Under the pieces are notes generated by a model. The model did no database searches and was not told the origin of the DNA. It saw nothing but the letters and a program-made list of their open reading frames with translations. DNA of 63,201 bases from Vibrio sagamiensis NBRC 104589 (GTDB taxonomy: Bacteria; Pseudomonadota; Gammaproteobacteria; Enterobacterales; Vibrionaceae): contig NZ_BJXJ01000026.1 in assembly GCF_007990935.1 (NCBI RefSeq), positions 1 to 63,201 on the forward strand, written 5' to 3'. The position numbers and the translations under genes were made by a program. Positions 10,387-20,061 of this stretch are shown piece by piece (position 1 is the first letter of the stretch; every line of letters begins with the position of its first letter).

Positions 10387-12066
10387 ATGCGCATGTTAAA
10401 TTGGGTGCGTTCAGGAGCGCCTTGGATTTGGCTGACGGGAGGCGCAGTGAGTATCAGTTTACTGTCGATACTCGGCCTGCTGTTATTGATTGGCTGGAAA
10501 GGGCTTACTTACTTTTGGCCTGCTCCGCTTTATCAGTGGAATGTGACGGAGCTATCCTCTGTACAGAGTGAGGTGTTACCTAGACATTCAATATTAATTG
10601 GACAGATTTACGAACGTAGCTTTGTCCCTAGAAGCTATTTACCGAAAGAAACGGCAAGTAAACTTGATGAAGATGAGGAATTTGCAACCAGACTCAGCAT
10701 AAAAATTGCCAATCGTGAGTTGTATCCTGCTGACTTTATATCCGTTTTAAGCTTCCAACTGGATGAACCTACCACGCCCGTTGATTGGGCCGTGATCGAG
10801 CGCAGTAGCGGCGGGTATTTTTTTGGTAAACCGGTTGCTTTTCAATCTGGCCATCAGCGTTATACAAGTGATATGGCTAGTTTAATTAATAATAAACTGA
10901 AGAAAGCTCATCAATTGCGTGCTGATATTGCATGGTTAGTGAATCATCCAGTAAAAAAATTAGGCTGGCAGCTAGAGCAATTGAGGTTAAAGCAACGTAA
11001 ACATGAGTTAAACGGAACATTGACTGCCGAGCGTTTGGCAGGCTATGAACAACAAAAAATACAGATTGAGCAAGAGCTTGCTTCACTGAATGAGCAGTTA
11101 GAAAAACTGCGCCAAGAATTATCGAGTGATGTTTTGATTGTTACGGACATGACGGATAAGAAAGTTGAAATTCCCCTGAGCGACATTTTGGATTACTGGT
11201 ACCCAAATCAAATGTCTTGGACGGAGAAAGCGGTTCACTGGTCAAAACAGGTATGGAAGTTTCTTTCAGAAGCGCCAAGAGAATCCAACTCTGAGGGGGG
11301 CGTTTTTCCTGCAATATTTGGTACGGTATTCATGGTTATTATCATGTCTATTATCGTCATGCCTCTCGGCGTGATTGCGGCAATTTACCTGCATGAATAT
11401 GCCAAAAACAATGGTTTAACACGCATTATCCGTATTGCTGTTATCAACTTGGCAGGGGTTCCTTCAATTGTTTATGGTGTGTTTGGTCTAGGCTTTTTTG
11501 TTTATACCATAGGGGCTTCAGTCGATAACCTTTTTTATGCTGAGCAACTTCCTGCTCCGACATTTGGTACGCCGGGCTTATTATGGTCAGCTTTAACCTT
11601 GGCCTTACTGACGTTACCGGTGGTTATTGTGACAACAGAAGAAGGATTAACAAGAATTCCCACTTCGGTGAGGCATGCTTCATTGGCATTGGGGGCGACG
11701 CAATTTGAAACTCTTTGGCGGGTTATTTTACCAATGGCAACCCCTGCTATTATTACTGGGTTGATATTAGCGGTTGCTCGCGCTGCCGGTGAGGTGGCGC
11801 CACTGATGCTAGTTGGTGTGGTTAAGCTTGCTTCAAGTTTGCCTGTTGATGGGCAATTCCCCTATGTGCATTTAGAAAGAAAGTTCATGCATTTGGGCTT
11901 TCATATCTATGACGTTGGATTTCAAACTTCCAACATAGAAGCAGCACGCCCGTTGGTATACGCAACGTCGTTTTTGCTTGTGACTGTCATTGTGGGCCTA
12001 AACTTAACCGCCATCAGTATTCGCAATAACTTACGAGAAAAATACAGGACTTTAGGACAGGATTAA
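10387..12066 (+). CDS. pstA: Phosphate ABC transporter permease PstA, long form
   Basis: PstA is the second permease of the phosphate importer. The 559-residue protein is nearly twice E. coli PstA (296). After the first membrane helix (about 15-37) comes an extra soluble region of about 260 residues, including a clear heptad coiled coil at about 194-248 ([13 protein letters not shown] onward, rich in Gln, Glu and Leu). The permease core starts near 305 and carries an EAA loop ([16 protein letters not shown]). It is followed after 2 nt by pstB. The matching enlargement of PstC and PstA suggests the two extra domains interact; this is inference. Confidence 0.93.
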   Translation: MRMLNWVRSGAPWIWLTGGAVSISLLSILGLLLLIGWKGLTYFWPAPLYQWNVTELSSVQSEVLPRHSILIGQIYERSFVPRSYLPKETASKLDEDEEFATRLSIKIANRELYPADFISVLSFQLDEPTTPVDWAVIERSSGGYFFGKPVAFQSGHQRYTSDMASLINNKLKKAHQLRADIAWLVNHPVKKLGWQLEQLRLKQRKHELNGTLTAERLAGYEQQKIQIEQELASLNEQLEKLRQELSSDVLIVTDMTDKKVEIPLSDILDYWYPNQMSWTEKAVHWSKQVWKFLSEAPRESNSEGGVFPAIFGTVFMVIIMSIIVMPLGVIAAIYLHEYAKNNGLTRIIRIAVINLAGVPSIVYGVFGLGFFVYTIGASVDNLFYAEQLPAPTFGTPGLLWSALTLALLTLPVVIVTTEEGLTRIPTSVRHASLALGATQFETLWRVILPMATPAIITGLILAVARAAGEVAPLMLVGVVKLASSLPVDGQFPYVHLERKFMHLGFHIYDVGFQTSNIEAARPLVYATSFLLVTVIVGLNLTAISIRNNLREKYRTLGQD

Positions 12067-12068
12067 GC

Positions 12069-12887
12069 ATGTTTAACTTTAATGACTCTTTGGGGTATGA
12101 ACCGCCATTAGATGTTCATAATTTGACCGATGAACAAACGGCGATATCGATTGAGGCGCTTAATCTTTTCTATGGCTCGACTCAGGCATTACACAATGTA
12201 TCCATGCGTATTCCTAAAGGACGAGTGACGGCATTTATTGGCCCATCGGGGTGTGGAAAGTCGACACTCCTCCGCTGCATTAACCGAATGAATGATTTAG
12301 TTGAAGGCTGCCGAGTCAGTGGAAAAGTCAATCTATATGGAAAGAATGTTTATGATCCTAATGTGGATGTTGCCACTTTACGTCGCCGCGTTGGAATGGT
12401 TTTCCAAAGGCCGAACCCTTTTCCAAAATCGATTTATGAAAACGTGGTTTATGGACTACGATTGCAGGGGGTTAAGAACAGCCGTATGTTGGATGATGCT
12501 GTCGAACGCTCTTTACGTGCGGCCGCACTTTGGGATGAAGTAAAAGATCGTTTGCATGAGAATGCATTTGGATTATCGGGTGGGCAGCAGCAGCGTTTAG
12601 TTATTGCTCGAGCCGTTGCGATTGAGCCAGAAGTTCTTTTGCTGGATGAACCTACTTCTGCATTGGACCCAATATCAACTTTGACGATCGAAGAGCTTAT
12701 TAATGAACTAAAAAAGCAATACACTGTGGTCATCGTTACTCATAACATGCAACAGGCAGCCCGCGTTAGCGATCATACTGCTTTTATTCATATGGGTGCG
12801 TTGGTTGAATATTCAGATGCAGATTCAATTTTCACTTCCCCGATGAAAAAGCAAACGGAAGATTACATTACTGGTCGTTACGGCTAA
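12069..12887 (+). CDS. pstB: Phosphate import ATP-binding protein PstB
   Basis: PstB is the cytoplasmic ATPase that powers phosphate import and takes part in PhoR control. The 272-residue protein has the Walker A motif GPSGCGKST, the Q loop ([17 protein letters not shown] region), the ABC signature LSGGQQQR, Walker [14 protein letters not shown] and the switch histidine in VTHNM. The Q-loop sequence PNPFPKSI is typical of PstB rather than other ABC ATPases. It lies 2 nt after pstA and 26 nt before phoU. Confidence 0.98.
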   Translation: MFNFNDSLGYEPPLDVHNLTDEQTAISIEALNLFYGSTQALHNVSMRIPKGRVTAFIGPSGCGKSTLLRCINRMNDLVEGCRVSGKVNLYGKNVYDPNVDVATLRRRVGMVFQRPNPFPKSIYENVVYGLRLQGVKNSRMLDDAVERSLRAAALWDEVKDRLHENAFGLSGGQQQRLVIARAVAIEPEVLLLDEPTSALDPISTLTIEELINELKKQYTVVIVTHNMQQAARVSDHTAFIHMGALVEYSDADSIFTSPMKKQTEDYITGRYG

Positions 12888-12913
12888 ATGACATGTCGTT
12901 ACAGAGGAAAACT

Positions 12914-13612
12914 ATGCAATTTGGGCGTCATATATCGGGACAATTTAATGTTGAACTGGAATCCATTCGAACTCATGTGTTAACTATGGGAGGGTTGGTT
13001 GAGCAGCAGTTGTCTTTTGCTATTGAAGCATTACACAATGAAAATATTGAACTTGCTCATCAAGTCGTCGCAGATGATCATAAAGTCAATGCAATGGAAG
13101 TCTCTATCGATGAGGCTTGCACTCGGATTATTGCTAAGCGTCAGCCAACGGCAAAAGATTTACGTTTAATTATGGCGATCATCAAAACCATTACCGATTT
13201 GGAGCGTATTGGTGATGTTGCGGCTCGTATCGCTGATGTGGCTATTAGCAGTACTTCTTCAAAAGAGCGCAAATTCCAAGTATCGCTTGAGCCACTGTGC
13301 CGTCAGGCCATTCATATGTTACACCAAGTTCTCGATGCCTTCGCACGAATGGATGTTGAAGCAGCCGCAGCCGTTTATAAGTTGGATGATAAACTGGATG
13401 CCGAATATGAAGCCGTGATACGTCAATTAATGACTTATATGATGGAAGACCCGAAAAATATTCCTCATATCCTTCAGGTCATGTGGTCAGCCCGTGCGAT
13501 TGAGCGTGTAGGTGACCGTTGCCAAAATATTTGTGAATACATTATCTACTTTGTTAAAGGTAAAGATGTCCGCCATTTGGGGGAGCAAAGTATCGATGAT
13601 TTTCTGAAATAA
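12914..13612 (+). CDS. phoU: Phosphate-specific transport regulator PhoU
   Basis: PhoU links the Pst transporter to PhoR and keeps the regulon off when phosphate is plentiful. The 232-residue protein consists of two PhoU helical repeats with their metal-binding signatures (ELERIGDVA type: [13 protein letters not shown] near 98-110, and [15 protein letters not shown] near the C-terminus). I chose the ATG at 12914 because a strong AGAGGA Shine-Dalgarno precedes it and the protein then aligns with the family start (HISGQFN). An upstream ATG at 12893 would add seven residues. It is the last gene of pstCAB-phoU. Confidence 0.96.
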   Translation: MQFGRHISGQFNVELESIRTHVLTMGGLVEQQLSFAIEALHNENIELAHQVVADDHKVNAMEVSIDEACTRIIAKRQPTAKDLRLIMAIIKTITDLERIGDVAARIADVAISSTSSKERKFQVSLEPLCRQAIHMLHQVLDAFARMDVEAAAAVYKLDDKLDAEYEAVIRQLMTYMMEDPKNIPHILQVMWSARAIERVGDRCQNICEYIIYFVKGKDVRHLGEQSIDDFLK

Positions 13613-13625
13613 ACACTGGTTAGCG

Positions 13626-14378
13626 CTAAGAATCATCGTTTCGCGTTATTGCTGATGATACTTGGGCGATACGATCACGGCTTGTTACCGGAATCGAGAA
13701 ATCATCCACGTCATCTGCGCCCATTTTACTTTGCTCAGCGATAAACGTCATTTTGCTTGGACGCTCGATTTTACCTGAAAGATGAATTTCTTTCACTTGA
13801 GTAGAGCGAATTAGCTGTCCTACATTCTCTGCATTTATTCCAGATCCAGCCATAACAGATATTCTACTGTTAGCCTGTTTGACCAAGGCTTTTATCTGAG
13901 CAACTCCTTGGTAAGCCGAGGAGGCTAAACCTGAAGTAAGGACTCGCTCACAACCTAATTGGATGATTTCCTCTAGAGCAGTTTGAGCGTTACAGCATTG
14001 GTCAAATGCTCGATGGAAAGTTACCCCAAGGCCGAGTTGTTGTGCCAGTTCGCATAAAGTTCTGGTGAAGGGGATATGTACGTGCCCATCTTGAGTTAAT
14101 ACACCGAAGACGACGCCATTTAAGCCAGCTTGTTTCGCAGCTTTAATATCGATGAGCATCGTTTCAATCTCTTGTTCAGAATAGAAAAAGTCACCTTGTC
14201 GTGGGCGGATCATTGCGTAGATGGGAACGGTAGACAGTTTGCCTGCCTGTTGCATAAAGCCATAGCTTGGTGTTAATCCACCTAAAGCAAGAGATGAACA
14301 GAGTTCGATGCGGGTTGCTCCACCTGCAATGGCATTATGAAGAGATTCAATGTTATCGATACAAACTTCAAGTTGCAT
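13626..14378 (-). CDS. cutC: CutC family copper homeostasis protein
   Basis: CutC is a TIM-barrel cytoplasmic protein historically linked to copper tolerance; its exact reaction is unsettled. The 250-residue product shows the family pattern: ELCSSLALGGLTPS near 25-38, MIRPRQGDFFYS, VTFHRAFDQC, and VMAGSGINAENV. The ATG at 14378 is chosen because it aligns with the family N-terminus (MQLEVCIDN) and has an AGGT Shine-Dalgarno; the longer frame adds 20 hydrophobic residues translated from the leader. It is convergent with phoU and downstream of the peroxiredoxin gene, from which it is separated by a terminator and a tiny ORF. Confidence 0.93.
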   Translation of the reverse strand: MQLEVCIDNIESLHNAIAGGATRIELCSSLALGGLTPSYGFMQQAGKLSTVPIYAMIRPRQGDFFYSEQEIETMLIDIKAAKQAGLNGVVFGVLTQDGHVHIPFTRTLCELAQQLGLGVTFHRAFDQCCNAQTALEEIIQLGCERVLTSGLASSAYQGVAQIKALVKQANSRISVMAGSGINAENVGQLIRSTQVKEIHLSGKIERPSKMTFIAEQSKMGADDVDDFSIPVTSRDRIAQVSSAITRNDDS

Positions 14379-14421
14379 GAATAGTTTACCTAACGAGTTT
14401 AAAAGAAAGTCGATGAAAACG

Positions 14422-14449
14422 AAAAAAGTCCAGAGCAAGCTCTGGACTT
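14422..14449 (-). terminator. Terminator/attenuator between peroxiredoxin and cutC
   Basis: On the minus strand AAGTCCAGAGC and GCTCTGGACTT form an 11-bp perfect inverted repeat with a minimal loop, followed by TTTTTTCGTTTTC. It lies after the peroxiredoxin gene and a 12-codon ORF, and 44 nt before the cutC start. It can end the peroxiredoxin transcript, attenuate read-through into cutC, or both. Confidence 0.82.
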
Positions 14450-14460
14450 AAAATTTGTAT

Positions 14461-14499
14461 CTATGAATGCAAGCAGCAGATTAAACCAAATGTTTGCAT
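14461..14499 (-). CDS. Putative 12-residue Cys-Cys-Leu-His peptide ORF
   Basis: The mini-ORF encodes MQTFGLICCLHS and stops with TAG. A textbook Shine-Dalgarno (AAGGAGG) ends 8 nt before the ATG, much stronger than those of the flanking genes. It begins 40 nt after the peroxiredoxin stop, and the terminator stem begins 11 nt after its own stop. This layout resembles a leader peptide that controls a terminator, here possibly sensing cysteine supply or copper for cutC. It could equally be a small protein co-expressed with the peroxiredoxin. Expression is not shown; the case rests on the Shine-Dalgarno and position. Confidence 0.5.
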   Translation of the reverse strand: MQTFGLICCLHS

Positions 14500-14539
14500 A
14501 TTACCTTCCTCCTTTTTTAGAAAGAGAAAGATAGAGCAA

Positions 14540-15148
14540 TTACTTGCTTAGGTCGTCTGCGTGCTCAGATAGGAACGCTGCAACACCTTTTGGAGATGCG
14601 TCCATACCTGCTTTACCTTCTTCCCATTGTGCAGGACATACTTCGCCGTGCTTCTGGTGGAAGTTAAGCGCATCAACCATGCGTAGCATTTCGTCGATGT
14701 TACGACCTAGAGGAAGATCGTTTACTACTTGGTGACGTACTAGACCGTCTTCGTCGATTAGGAAAGAACCACGGAAAGCAACGCCTGCTTCTGGGTGCTC
14801 AACATCGTACGCTTTACAGATTTCGTGTTTAACGTCAGCAACTAGAGGGTATTTAACTTGACCGATACCGCCATCTTCGATAGCAGTGTTACGCCATGCG
14901 TTGTGAGAGAACTGAGAATCGATAGAAACACCGATTACTTCAACACCCTTAGCTTGGAAATCAGCTAGACGGTTGTCGAATGCGATTAGCTCTGATGGGC
15001 AAACGAAAGTGAAGTCTAGTGGGTAGAAGAATACAACAGCTTTCTTACCTTTTGTGAATTCAGCAAAGTTGAAGTTATCAACGATTTCACCGTTACCTAG
15101 AACTGCTGCTGCAGTAAAGTCAGGGGCTTGACGACCTACTAGTACCAT
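14540..15148 (-). CDS. Typical 2-Cys peroxiredoxin (AhpC/Prx1 type)
   Basis: This cytoplasmic peroxidase reduces H2O2 and organic peroxides through a cysteine cycle. The 202-residue protein has peroxidatic C50 (DFTFVCPSE) and resolving C171 (GEVCPAQW), both in family positions. The GGIG segment corresponds to the GGLG motif of oxidation-sensitive peroxiredoxins, but no C-terminal YF is present. The ATG at 15148 has an AGGAGC Shine-Dalgarno; longer frames are spurious. It is divergent from an OxyR-like regulator, the arrangement called prx2-oxyR2 in Vibrio, which is not the flavoprotein-dependent ahpCF operon. Confidence 0.95.
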   Translation of the reverse strand: MVLVGRQAPDFTAAAVLGNGEIVDNFNFAEFTKGKKAVVFFYPLDFTFVCPSELIAFDNRLADFQAKGVEVIGVSIDSQFSHNAWRNTAIEDGGIGQVKYPLVADVKHEICKAYDVEHPEAGVAFRGSFLIDEDGLVRHQVVNDLPLGRNIDEMLRMVDALNFHQKHGEVCPAQWEEGKAGMDASPKGVAAFLSEHADDLSK

Positions 15149-15347
15149 TTTTTTGCTCCTAAAAAGTATGGTTAGTTTCAAACCGGTTTGAGTTATTTCG
15201 GTTTGATCCGTGTTTGTACGAGACAAACTATATTACAAACTGTAGTATTGAAAAAAGCGAAATAAATAGATTAAGTTAATCGAAAAAAACGATAAAAAAA
15301 TGACGTTAAACGTTTACCTTGATAGCGACATTAGATGACAAAACATT
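15149..15347. promoter_or_regulatory. Divergent promoter region of peroxiredoxin and OxyR2-like gene
   Basis: The 199-bp AT-rich spacer carries both promoters. A palindrome GATTAAGTTAATC at 15269-15281, preceded by AATA, partly resembles an OxyR half-site (ATAG-N-T). It is the best visible candidate for the regulator's binding site; the match is imperfect. Confidence 0.5.
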
Positions 15348-16253
15348 ATGAATAAATGGCCCAGCTTAAAACAGCTCCACTACTTGGTCACATTGTATGA
15401 AACTAGGCATTTTAGCGAAGCTGCAGAACGTTGTTTTGTCAGCCAGTCAACGCTAAGTAAAGGAATACAAAACCTTGAAGAACTCATTGGTTGTCCACTT
15501 TACGAAAAAAAGGATAAAAAGAGTCCATTAGTTTTCACTCAAGCTGGTGAAATGGTCGTGCGACATGGCAGAGAACTGCTGGCTAAAGGCCAAGATTTGT
15601 TAGAATTAGGCCGAATATGCCAAGGCGATGAAATGCAAGGTCAGCTTAGAGTAGGCTGTATTCCAACTATTGCCCCTTTTTTATTGTGTGATTTGGTCCA
15701 AGTGATTAATGGACGTTTCCCTCAATTAACTCTATTGCTTAGGGAAGATACGACCAATAATTTATTGCAGGCTTTACGGCATGGTGAACTTGATGTGTTA
15801 ATTCTTGCCTTGCCTGTCGACATTGAAGGAATGGAAAGTTGTATTGTTGGTAAGGATCCTTTTCGTATGGTAATCAGTGCACATCAAGCCGACTCTATTT
15901 CTGTACCTATTTGCTACGCTGACTTGCCCAATGAATCGGTGTATCTATTAGAAAAAGAGCACTGTTTAACCGAGCATGCTGTTTCTGCTTGCCAGCTTAC
16001 TGAGAGAGATAAAATCAACCCATTTACAGCGACCAGCTTGCATACCTTAGTTCAAATGGTGGCGAATGGCTTAGGGACCACATTTATCCCTCAAATGGCG
16101 ATTGATCATGGACTATTACATAATCAGAATTTGGTCGTGATTGATCCACCTGGACAACAAGCTTATCGTAATATCGGCTTGGTTTGGAGGCCGAATGCGG
16201 CACGTACCAAAACCTTCAATCAATTAGCAGAGTTACTTTCTGAACTACTTTAA
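15348..16253 (+). CDS. oxyR2: LysR-type peroxide sensor, OxyR2-like
   Basis: The protein is a redox-switched LysR regulator. The 301 residues hold an N-terminal winged helix (1-60) and a periplasmic-binding-like sensor domain. The two redox cysteines of OxyR are present as C206 (EKEHCLTEH) and C215 (AVSACQL), matching C199 and C208 of E. coli OxyR and the C206 reported for Vibrio vulnificus OxyR2. It is divergent from a 2-Cys peroxiredoxin, the expected target. It is distinct from the housekeeping oxyR, which Vibrio encodes elsewhere, and the symbol is by analogy. Confidence 0.88.
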   Translation: MNKWPSLKQLHYLVTLYETRHFSEAAERCFVSQSTLSKGIQNLEELIGCPLYEKKDKKSPLVFTQAGEMVVRHGRELLAKGQDLLELGRICQGDEMQGQLRVGCIPTIAPFLLCDLVQVINGRFPQLTLLLREDTTNNLLQALRHGELDVLILALPVDIEGMESCIVGKDPFRMVISAHQADSISVPICYADLPNESVYLLEKEHCLTEHAVSACQLTERDKINPFTATSLHTLVQMVANGLGTTFIPQMAIDHGLLHNQNLVVIDPPGQQAYRNIGLVWRPNAARTKTFNQLAELLSELL

Positions 16254-16386
16254 TGCGCTTTATTATCCTCCTGTAGTGACTCAGTGAGATTACACTGTTG
16301 CTCTGAGTCAGTAGTTTTAGTTCACTTGGGTATATGCTATTTTTTTAAAGATTCCTAGCACTTTATTCTGATGGTAAAGTTTAACC

Positions 16387-16400
16387 TGTGAAATTTTACA
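16387..16400. promoter_or_regulatory. Operator-like palindrome, copy 1
   Basis: TGTGAAATTTTACA differs by one base from the perfect palindrome at 16430. The centres of the two copies are 43 bp apart, close to four helical turns. Confidence 0.5.
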
Positions 16401-16429
16401 GATTAAATTGGATGGTGTTTTCATAAAAT

Positions 16430-16443
16430 TGTGAAATTTCACA
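16430..16443. promoter_or_regulatory. Operator-like palindrome, copy 2
   Basis: TGTGAAATTTCACA is a perfect 14-bp palindrome. It is not a CRP site, since the two half-sites are 4 bp apart instead of 6. The cognate protein is not known to me. Confidence 0.5.
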
Positions 16444-16880
16444 CTGTTAATTTTACTTGAATACGACTTAACTTCTCCCGCCTTGATATTTGGTATTGTT
16501 GTTCTTTTACTTGCCTTAGCCGATCAATATTATTTTTTACATTGTTTGTTTTTATATTTTTCTTGTGTTTTTTCTGTTGCTTTATTACGTAATTATTTTT
16601 CGCTGTCTTTAAAAAATCAATCACTTACTTTTATCGGCATAAAACTCCGAATTTCTATTTTACCTGCTTTCTCGCTTTCACTTCCTGAAGCATTGATATA
16701 GATTATTTAAGAGGTTTAAAAGAGTTACATATAAAAATAAGAACATTAAAAGGAATGGGATATAGGCGTGAAACGCTTTGCTTTTAATAATTTATTTTTT
16801 GGTTTTTGATGTTCTTTATTTACAAGTGTTAACTGTGGCTGATGGCGACTTATTAATTAATATCATTAAGGTAAATAATT

Positions 16881-18512
16881 ATGCTGGCTCAGAAAAAACA
16901 AGAACAACTTTCAACAGACATTGATAAGAAAAGCTTCAAGGTTGTTGGTAAGCTGACAGAGGAACATCAGGTAATATGCTCTGAGCAAGCTCTGGCTTTC
17001 TTATCCGTTCTTTGTGAACAATACGCAAACCGTGTTGATGCCCTATTAGCGATAAGAGAACAAACACAAGCTCGAATCGATGCTGGTGAATTACCCAACT
17101 TTTTATCAGAAACTCAAGATATCCGCGAAGGGAGCTGGAAGATCTTAGGGATTCCCGACGATCTACAAGATCGCAGGGTGGAAATTACAGGCCCCACAGA
17201 TCGTAAAATGGTCATCAATGCCTTGAATGCTAATGTAAAAGTCTTTATGGCAGACTTCGAAGATTCCATGTCTCCCGCTTGGGAAAAGTTACTCGATGGG
17301 CAGTTGAATTTACGTGATGCCGTTAATGGTACAATTAGTTATATCAATCCAGCCAACGGCAAACATTATCAATTAAGAGAAGATCCGGCAGTATTAATTT
17401 GTCGAGTCCGTGGTTTACACCTTAAAGAAAAGCACGTTGTTTGGAATGAGCAACCTATTCCCGGCGCACTATTTGACTTTGCACTTTATTTCTTTAATAA
17501 CTATCAAGCTCTATTGAAGAAGAACAGTGGCCCTTATTTTTATCTGCCTAAATTGCAATCCTACCATGAAGCTAAATGGTGGAGTGAAGTGTTCCATTTT
17601 ACTGAAGATTATTTTGGTTTGGATACAGGGGTAATTAAGGCAACAGTCTTGATTGAAACTCTACCTGCTGTGTTTGAAATGGATGAGATATTGTTTTCAT
17701 TAAAAGAACATATTGTTGGCCTAAATTGCGGTCGTTGGGATTACATATTTAGTTATATCAAAACGTTGAAAAAATTTCCTGATCGTATTCTGCCTGATCG
17801 TCAAGTCGTCACCATGGATACGCCATTTTTGAACGCTTATTCGCGTTTATTAATCAAAACGTGCCATCGACGCGGGGCGTTTGCGATGGGCGGGATGGCG
17901 GCTTTAATACCTGTAAAAGATCCTCAAGAAAACCAGCAAGTACTGGATAAAATTCGCACCGACAAGTTATTGGAAGCTCAAAATGGCCACGATGGCACTT
18001 GGGTTGCACATCCTGGTTTGGCTGACACTGCAATGGAAGTTTTTAGCTCGGTCCTCGGTAAACGAACCCATCAATTGGATGTTTGTCGTTCTGGAGATAA
18101 GCCCATCACAGCAGAAAACTTGTTAGAACCTTGTGAAGGTCAGCGAACTGAACAAGGTATGCGACACAATATTCGAGTGGCATTGCAATATATCGAAGCT
18201 TGGATTTCCGGTAACGGCTGCGTGCCTATTTATGGATTGATGGAAGATGCTGCAACGGCTGAAATCTCAAGAGCGTCAATATGGCAATGGATCCAACATG
18301 AAAAACACTTGGACAACGGCTTGCTCGTTACGCGTTCACTGTTTGAGCAATATCTTAATCAAGAAATCGATGTGGTTAAACATGAGATTGGTGAGCACCG
18401 TTATCAAATGGGGAGATTTGCAGAAGCCGCACAACTGATGCTGCAACTGACGACTTGTGATGAACTGACCAATTTTTTAACCGTACCTGGGTATGACTAT
18501 TTAACCGAGTAA
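16881..18512 (+). CDS. aceB: Malate synthase A
   Basis: The enzyme condenses glyoxylate with acetyl-CoA to malate, the second step of the glyoxylate shunt used on acetate and fatty acids. The 543-residue protein matches the A isoform (533 in E. coli). The family signature GLNCGRWDYIFSYIK is at about 281-295, and the substrate-site region VFMADFEDSMSP is near 120-131. The start has an AAGG Shine-Dalgarno. It precedes aceA by 133 bp on the same strand, and the order aceB-aceA without aceK is the Vibrio arrangement. A long regulatory gap lies upstream. Confidence 0.97.
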   Translation: MLAQKKQEQLSTDIDKKSFKVVGKLTEEHQVICSEQALAFLSVLCEQYANRVDALLAIREQTQARIDAGELPNFLSETQDIREGSWKILGIPDDLQDRRVEITGPTDRKMVINALNANVKVFMADFEDSMSPAWEKLLDGQLNLRDAVNGTISYINPANGKHYQLREDPAVLICRVRGLHLKEKHVVWNEQPIPGALFDFALYFFNNYQALLKKNSGPYFYLPKLQSYHEAKWWSEVFHFTEDYFGLDTGVIKATVLIETLPAVFEMDEILFSLKEHIVGLNCGRWDYIFSYIKTLKKFPDRILPDRQVVTMDTPFLNAYSRLLIKTCHRRGAFAMGGMAALIPVKDPQENQQVLDKIRTDKLLEAQNGHDGTWVAHPGLADTAMEVFSSVLGKRTHQLDVCRSGDKPITAENLLEPCEGQRTEQGMRHNIRVALQYIEAWISGNGCVPIYGLMEDAATAEISRASIWQWIQHEKHLDNGLLVTRSLFEQYLNQEIDVVKHEIGEHRYQMGRFAEAAQLMLQLTTCDELTNFLTVPGYDYLTE

Positions 18513-18645
18513 CTTTACCACTCATTGCGCAAGTGTGGATTGGGTCTTTGTTTAAGCACAGTGCTGGCAGATTAAGAGTGTACTGCCTTTGAGATGAATA
18601 ACTCATTCATATTTGAAAGTACATGAATAATAGAGGGATAGAATC

Positions 18646-19959
18646 ATGATGAACTTAACTCGTCGCCAACAAATAGAAGCTTTAGAGAAAGATTGGGCTG
18701 AAAACCCACGCTGGAAAAACGTTAAACGTCCTTATACAGCCGCTGAAGTGGTCGAATTGCGAGGTTCAATCGTACCTGCTAATACCATAGCTCAACAAGG
18801 AGCAGACAAACTTTGGTCCTTGGTCAATGGCAGTGCCAAAAAAGGTTATGTAAATTGTTTAGGAGCGCTCACCGGTGGTCAAGCTGTTCAACAAGCGAAA
18901 GCGGGTATCGAAGCGGTGTATCTTTCTGGCTGGCAAGTTGCAGCGGATAACAACACTGCCTCGACGATGTACCCTGATCAATCTCTCTATCCAGTTGACT
19001 CTGTTCCTTCTGTTGTTAAACGCATTAATAATGCGTTTCGCCGTGCGGATCAGATCCAGTGGTCAGCGGGTAAAACACCAAATGAGGAAGGTGGAATTGA
19101 TTATTTCTTACCGATTGTTGCGGATGCGGAAGCGGGTTTTGGTGGCGTTTTAAATGCTTATGAGTTGATGAAGTCAATGATTGAAGCGGGCGCCGCTGGA
19201 GTGCATTTTGAAGATCAACTGGCCTCGGTGAAAAAGTGTGGTCATATGGGCGGAAAAGTGTTGGTTCCCACTCAAGAAGCGGTGCAAAAATTAGTTGCTG
19301 CTCGCTTGGCTGCTGATGTTGCTGGAACGACAACATTGGTGATTGCTCGCACCGATGCCAATGCCGCAGATTTGTTGACATCGGACTGTGATCCTTATGA
19401 TAAAGATTTTATTGAAGGGGAACGAACGGCTGAAGGTTTTTATCGTGTGCGTGCAGGAATAAAACAAGCAATATCACGTGGCTTGGCATACGCCCCTTAT
19501 GCAGATCTGATTTGGTGTGAGACGGCTAAACCATGCTTGGAAGAAGCGCGCCAATTTGCAGAAGCCATCCATGCGCAATATCCCGATCAATTACTCGCTT
19601 ATAATTGCTCGCCCTCATTCAATTGGGAGAAGAATTTAGATGCGCAGACGATTGCTCAGTTTCAGCAGGAACTCGCCGACATGGGGTACAAATACCAATT
19701 TATTACACTCGCCGGTATTCATAATATGTGGTTTAACATGTTTGAATTAGCACATGCATATGCACAGGGTGAAGGTATGCGTCATTACGTTGAAAAAGTT
19801 CAACGTCCGGAGTTTGAGGCGGCGGAAAAAGGCTATACGTTTGTGGCACACCAGCAAGAGGTAGGGACGGGGTATTTTGATAAAATGACCAATACTATCC
19901 AAGGTGGGAACTCTTCGGTGACTGCACTTACAGGCTCAACGGAAGAAGATCAATTCTAA
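18646..19959 (+). CDS. aceA: Isocitrate lyase
   Basis: Isocitrate lyase splits isocitrate into glyoxylate and succinate. The 437-residue protein carries the active-site signature KKCGHMGGK with the catalytic cysteine at about C198, and closely follows E. coli AceA (434) along its whole length, including the C-terminal TGSTEEDQF. The start is either of two adjacent ATGs (18646 or 18649) behind AGAGGG. It is downstream of aceB; the 133-bp gap has no terminator, so the two are probably co-transcribed. A hairpin terminator follows. No aceK (isocitrate dehydrogenase kinase) lies next to it. Confidence 0.98.
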   Translation: MMNLTRRQQIEALEKDWAENPRWKNVKRPYTAAEVVELRGSIVPANTIAQQGADKLWSLVNGSAKKGYVNCLGALTGGQAVQQAKAGIEAVYLSGWQVAADNNTASTMYPDQSLYPVDSVPSVVKRINNAFRRADQIQWSAGKTPNEEGGIDYFLPIVADAEAGFGGVLNAYELMKSMIEAGAAGVHFEDQLASVKKCGHMGGKVLVPTQEAVQKLVAARLAADVAGTTTLVIARTDANAADLLTSDCDPYDKDFIEGERTAEGFYRVRAGIKQAISRGLAYAPYADLIWCETAKPCLEEARQFAEAIHAQYPDQLLAYNCSPSFNWEKNLDAQTIAQFQQELADMGYKYQFITLAGIHNMWFNMFELAHAYAQGEGMRHYVEKVQRPEFEAAEKGYTFVAHQQEVGTGYFDKMTNTIQGGNSSVTALTGSTEEDQF

Positions 19960-19970
19960 CTTCCTCAAAT

Positions 19971-20000
19971 AATGAGAGTGGTGATTTAGCCACTCTCATT
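19971..20000 (+). terminator. Hairpin after aceA
   Basis: AATGAGAGTGG and CCACTCTCATT form an 11-bp perfect stem with an 8-nt loop, 11 nt past the stop. The T tract is weak (GTATGTAT), so it may be Rho-assisted or serve RNA stability. Confidence 0.65.
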
Positions 20001-20061
20001 GTATGTATAACCGCCAGACATTACTTATTTTGAAGTTATTTAGGTATAACATTTAGTTAAC

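Larger units (their letters stand above)
16254..16880. other. 627-bp gene-free regulatory gap before aceB
   Basis: This AT-rich stretch separates oxyR2 from aceB. It holds one degenerate copy of the dispersed ACTTGGGTATA repeat (16323-16335) and two TGTGAAATTT(C/T)ACA palindromes (listed separately). Open frames here on both strands are low-complexity and lack Shine-Dalgarno sequences, so I call no gene. The aceB promoter presumably lies in the right-hand 200 bp. I see no convincing sigma-54 element. Confidence 0.7.

Noticed and set aside
16430..16443. CRP binding site
   Set aside because: The TGTGA and TCACA halves are 4 bp apart, while CRP needs 6 bp between them. The motif is kept as an unassigned operator.
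16439..16624. 61-codon Lys-rich ORF on the minus strand upstream of aceB
   Set aside because: Low-complexity translation of T-rich DNA with a GTG start and a poor ribosome site.
19025..19381. 118-codon minus-strand ORF inside aceA
   Set aside because: Antisense shadow of isocitrate lyase, a fully conserved gene.
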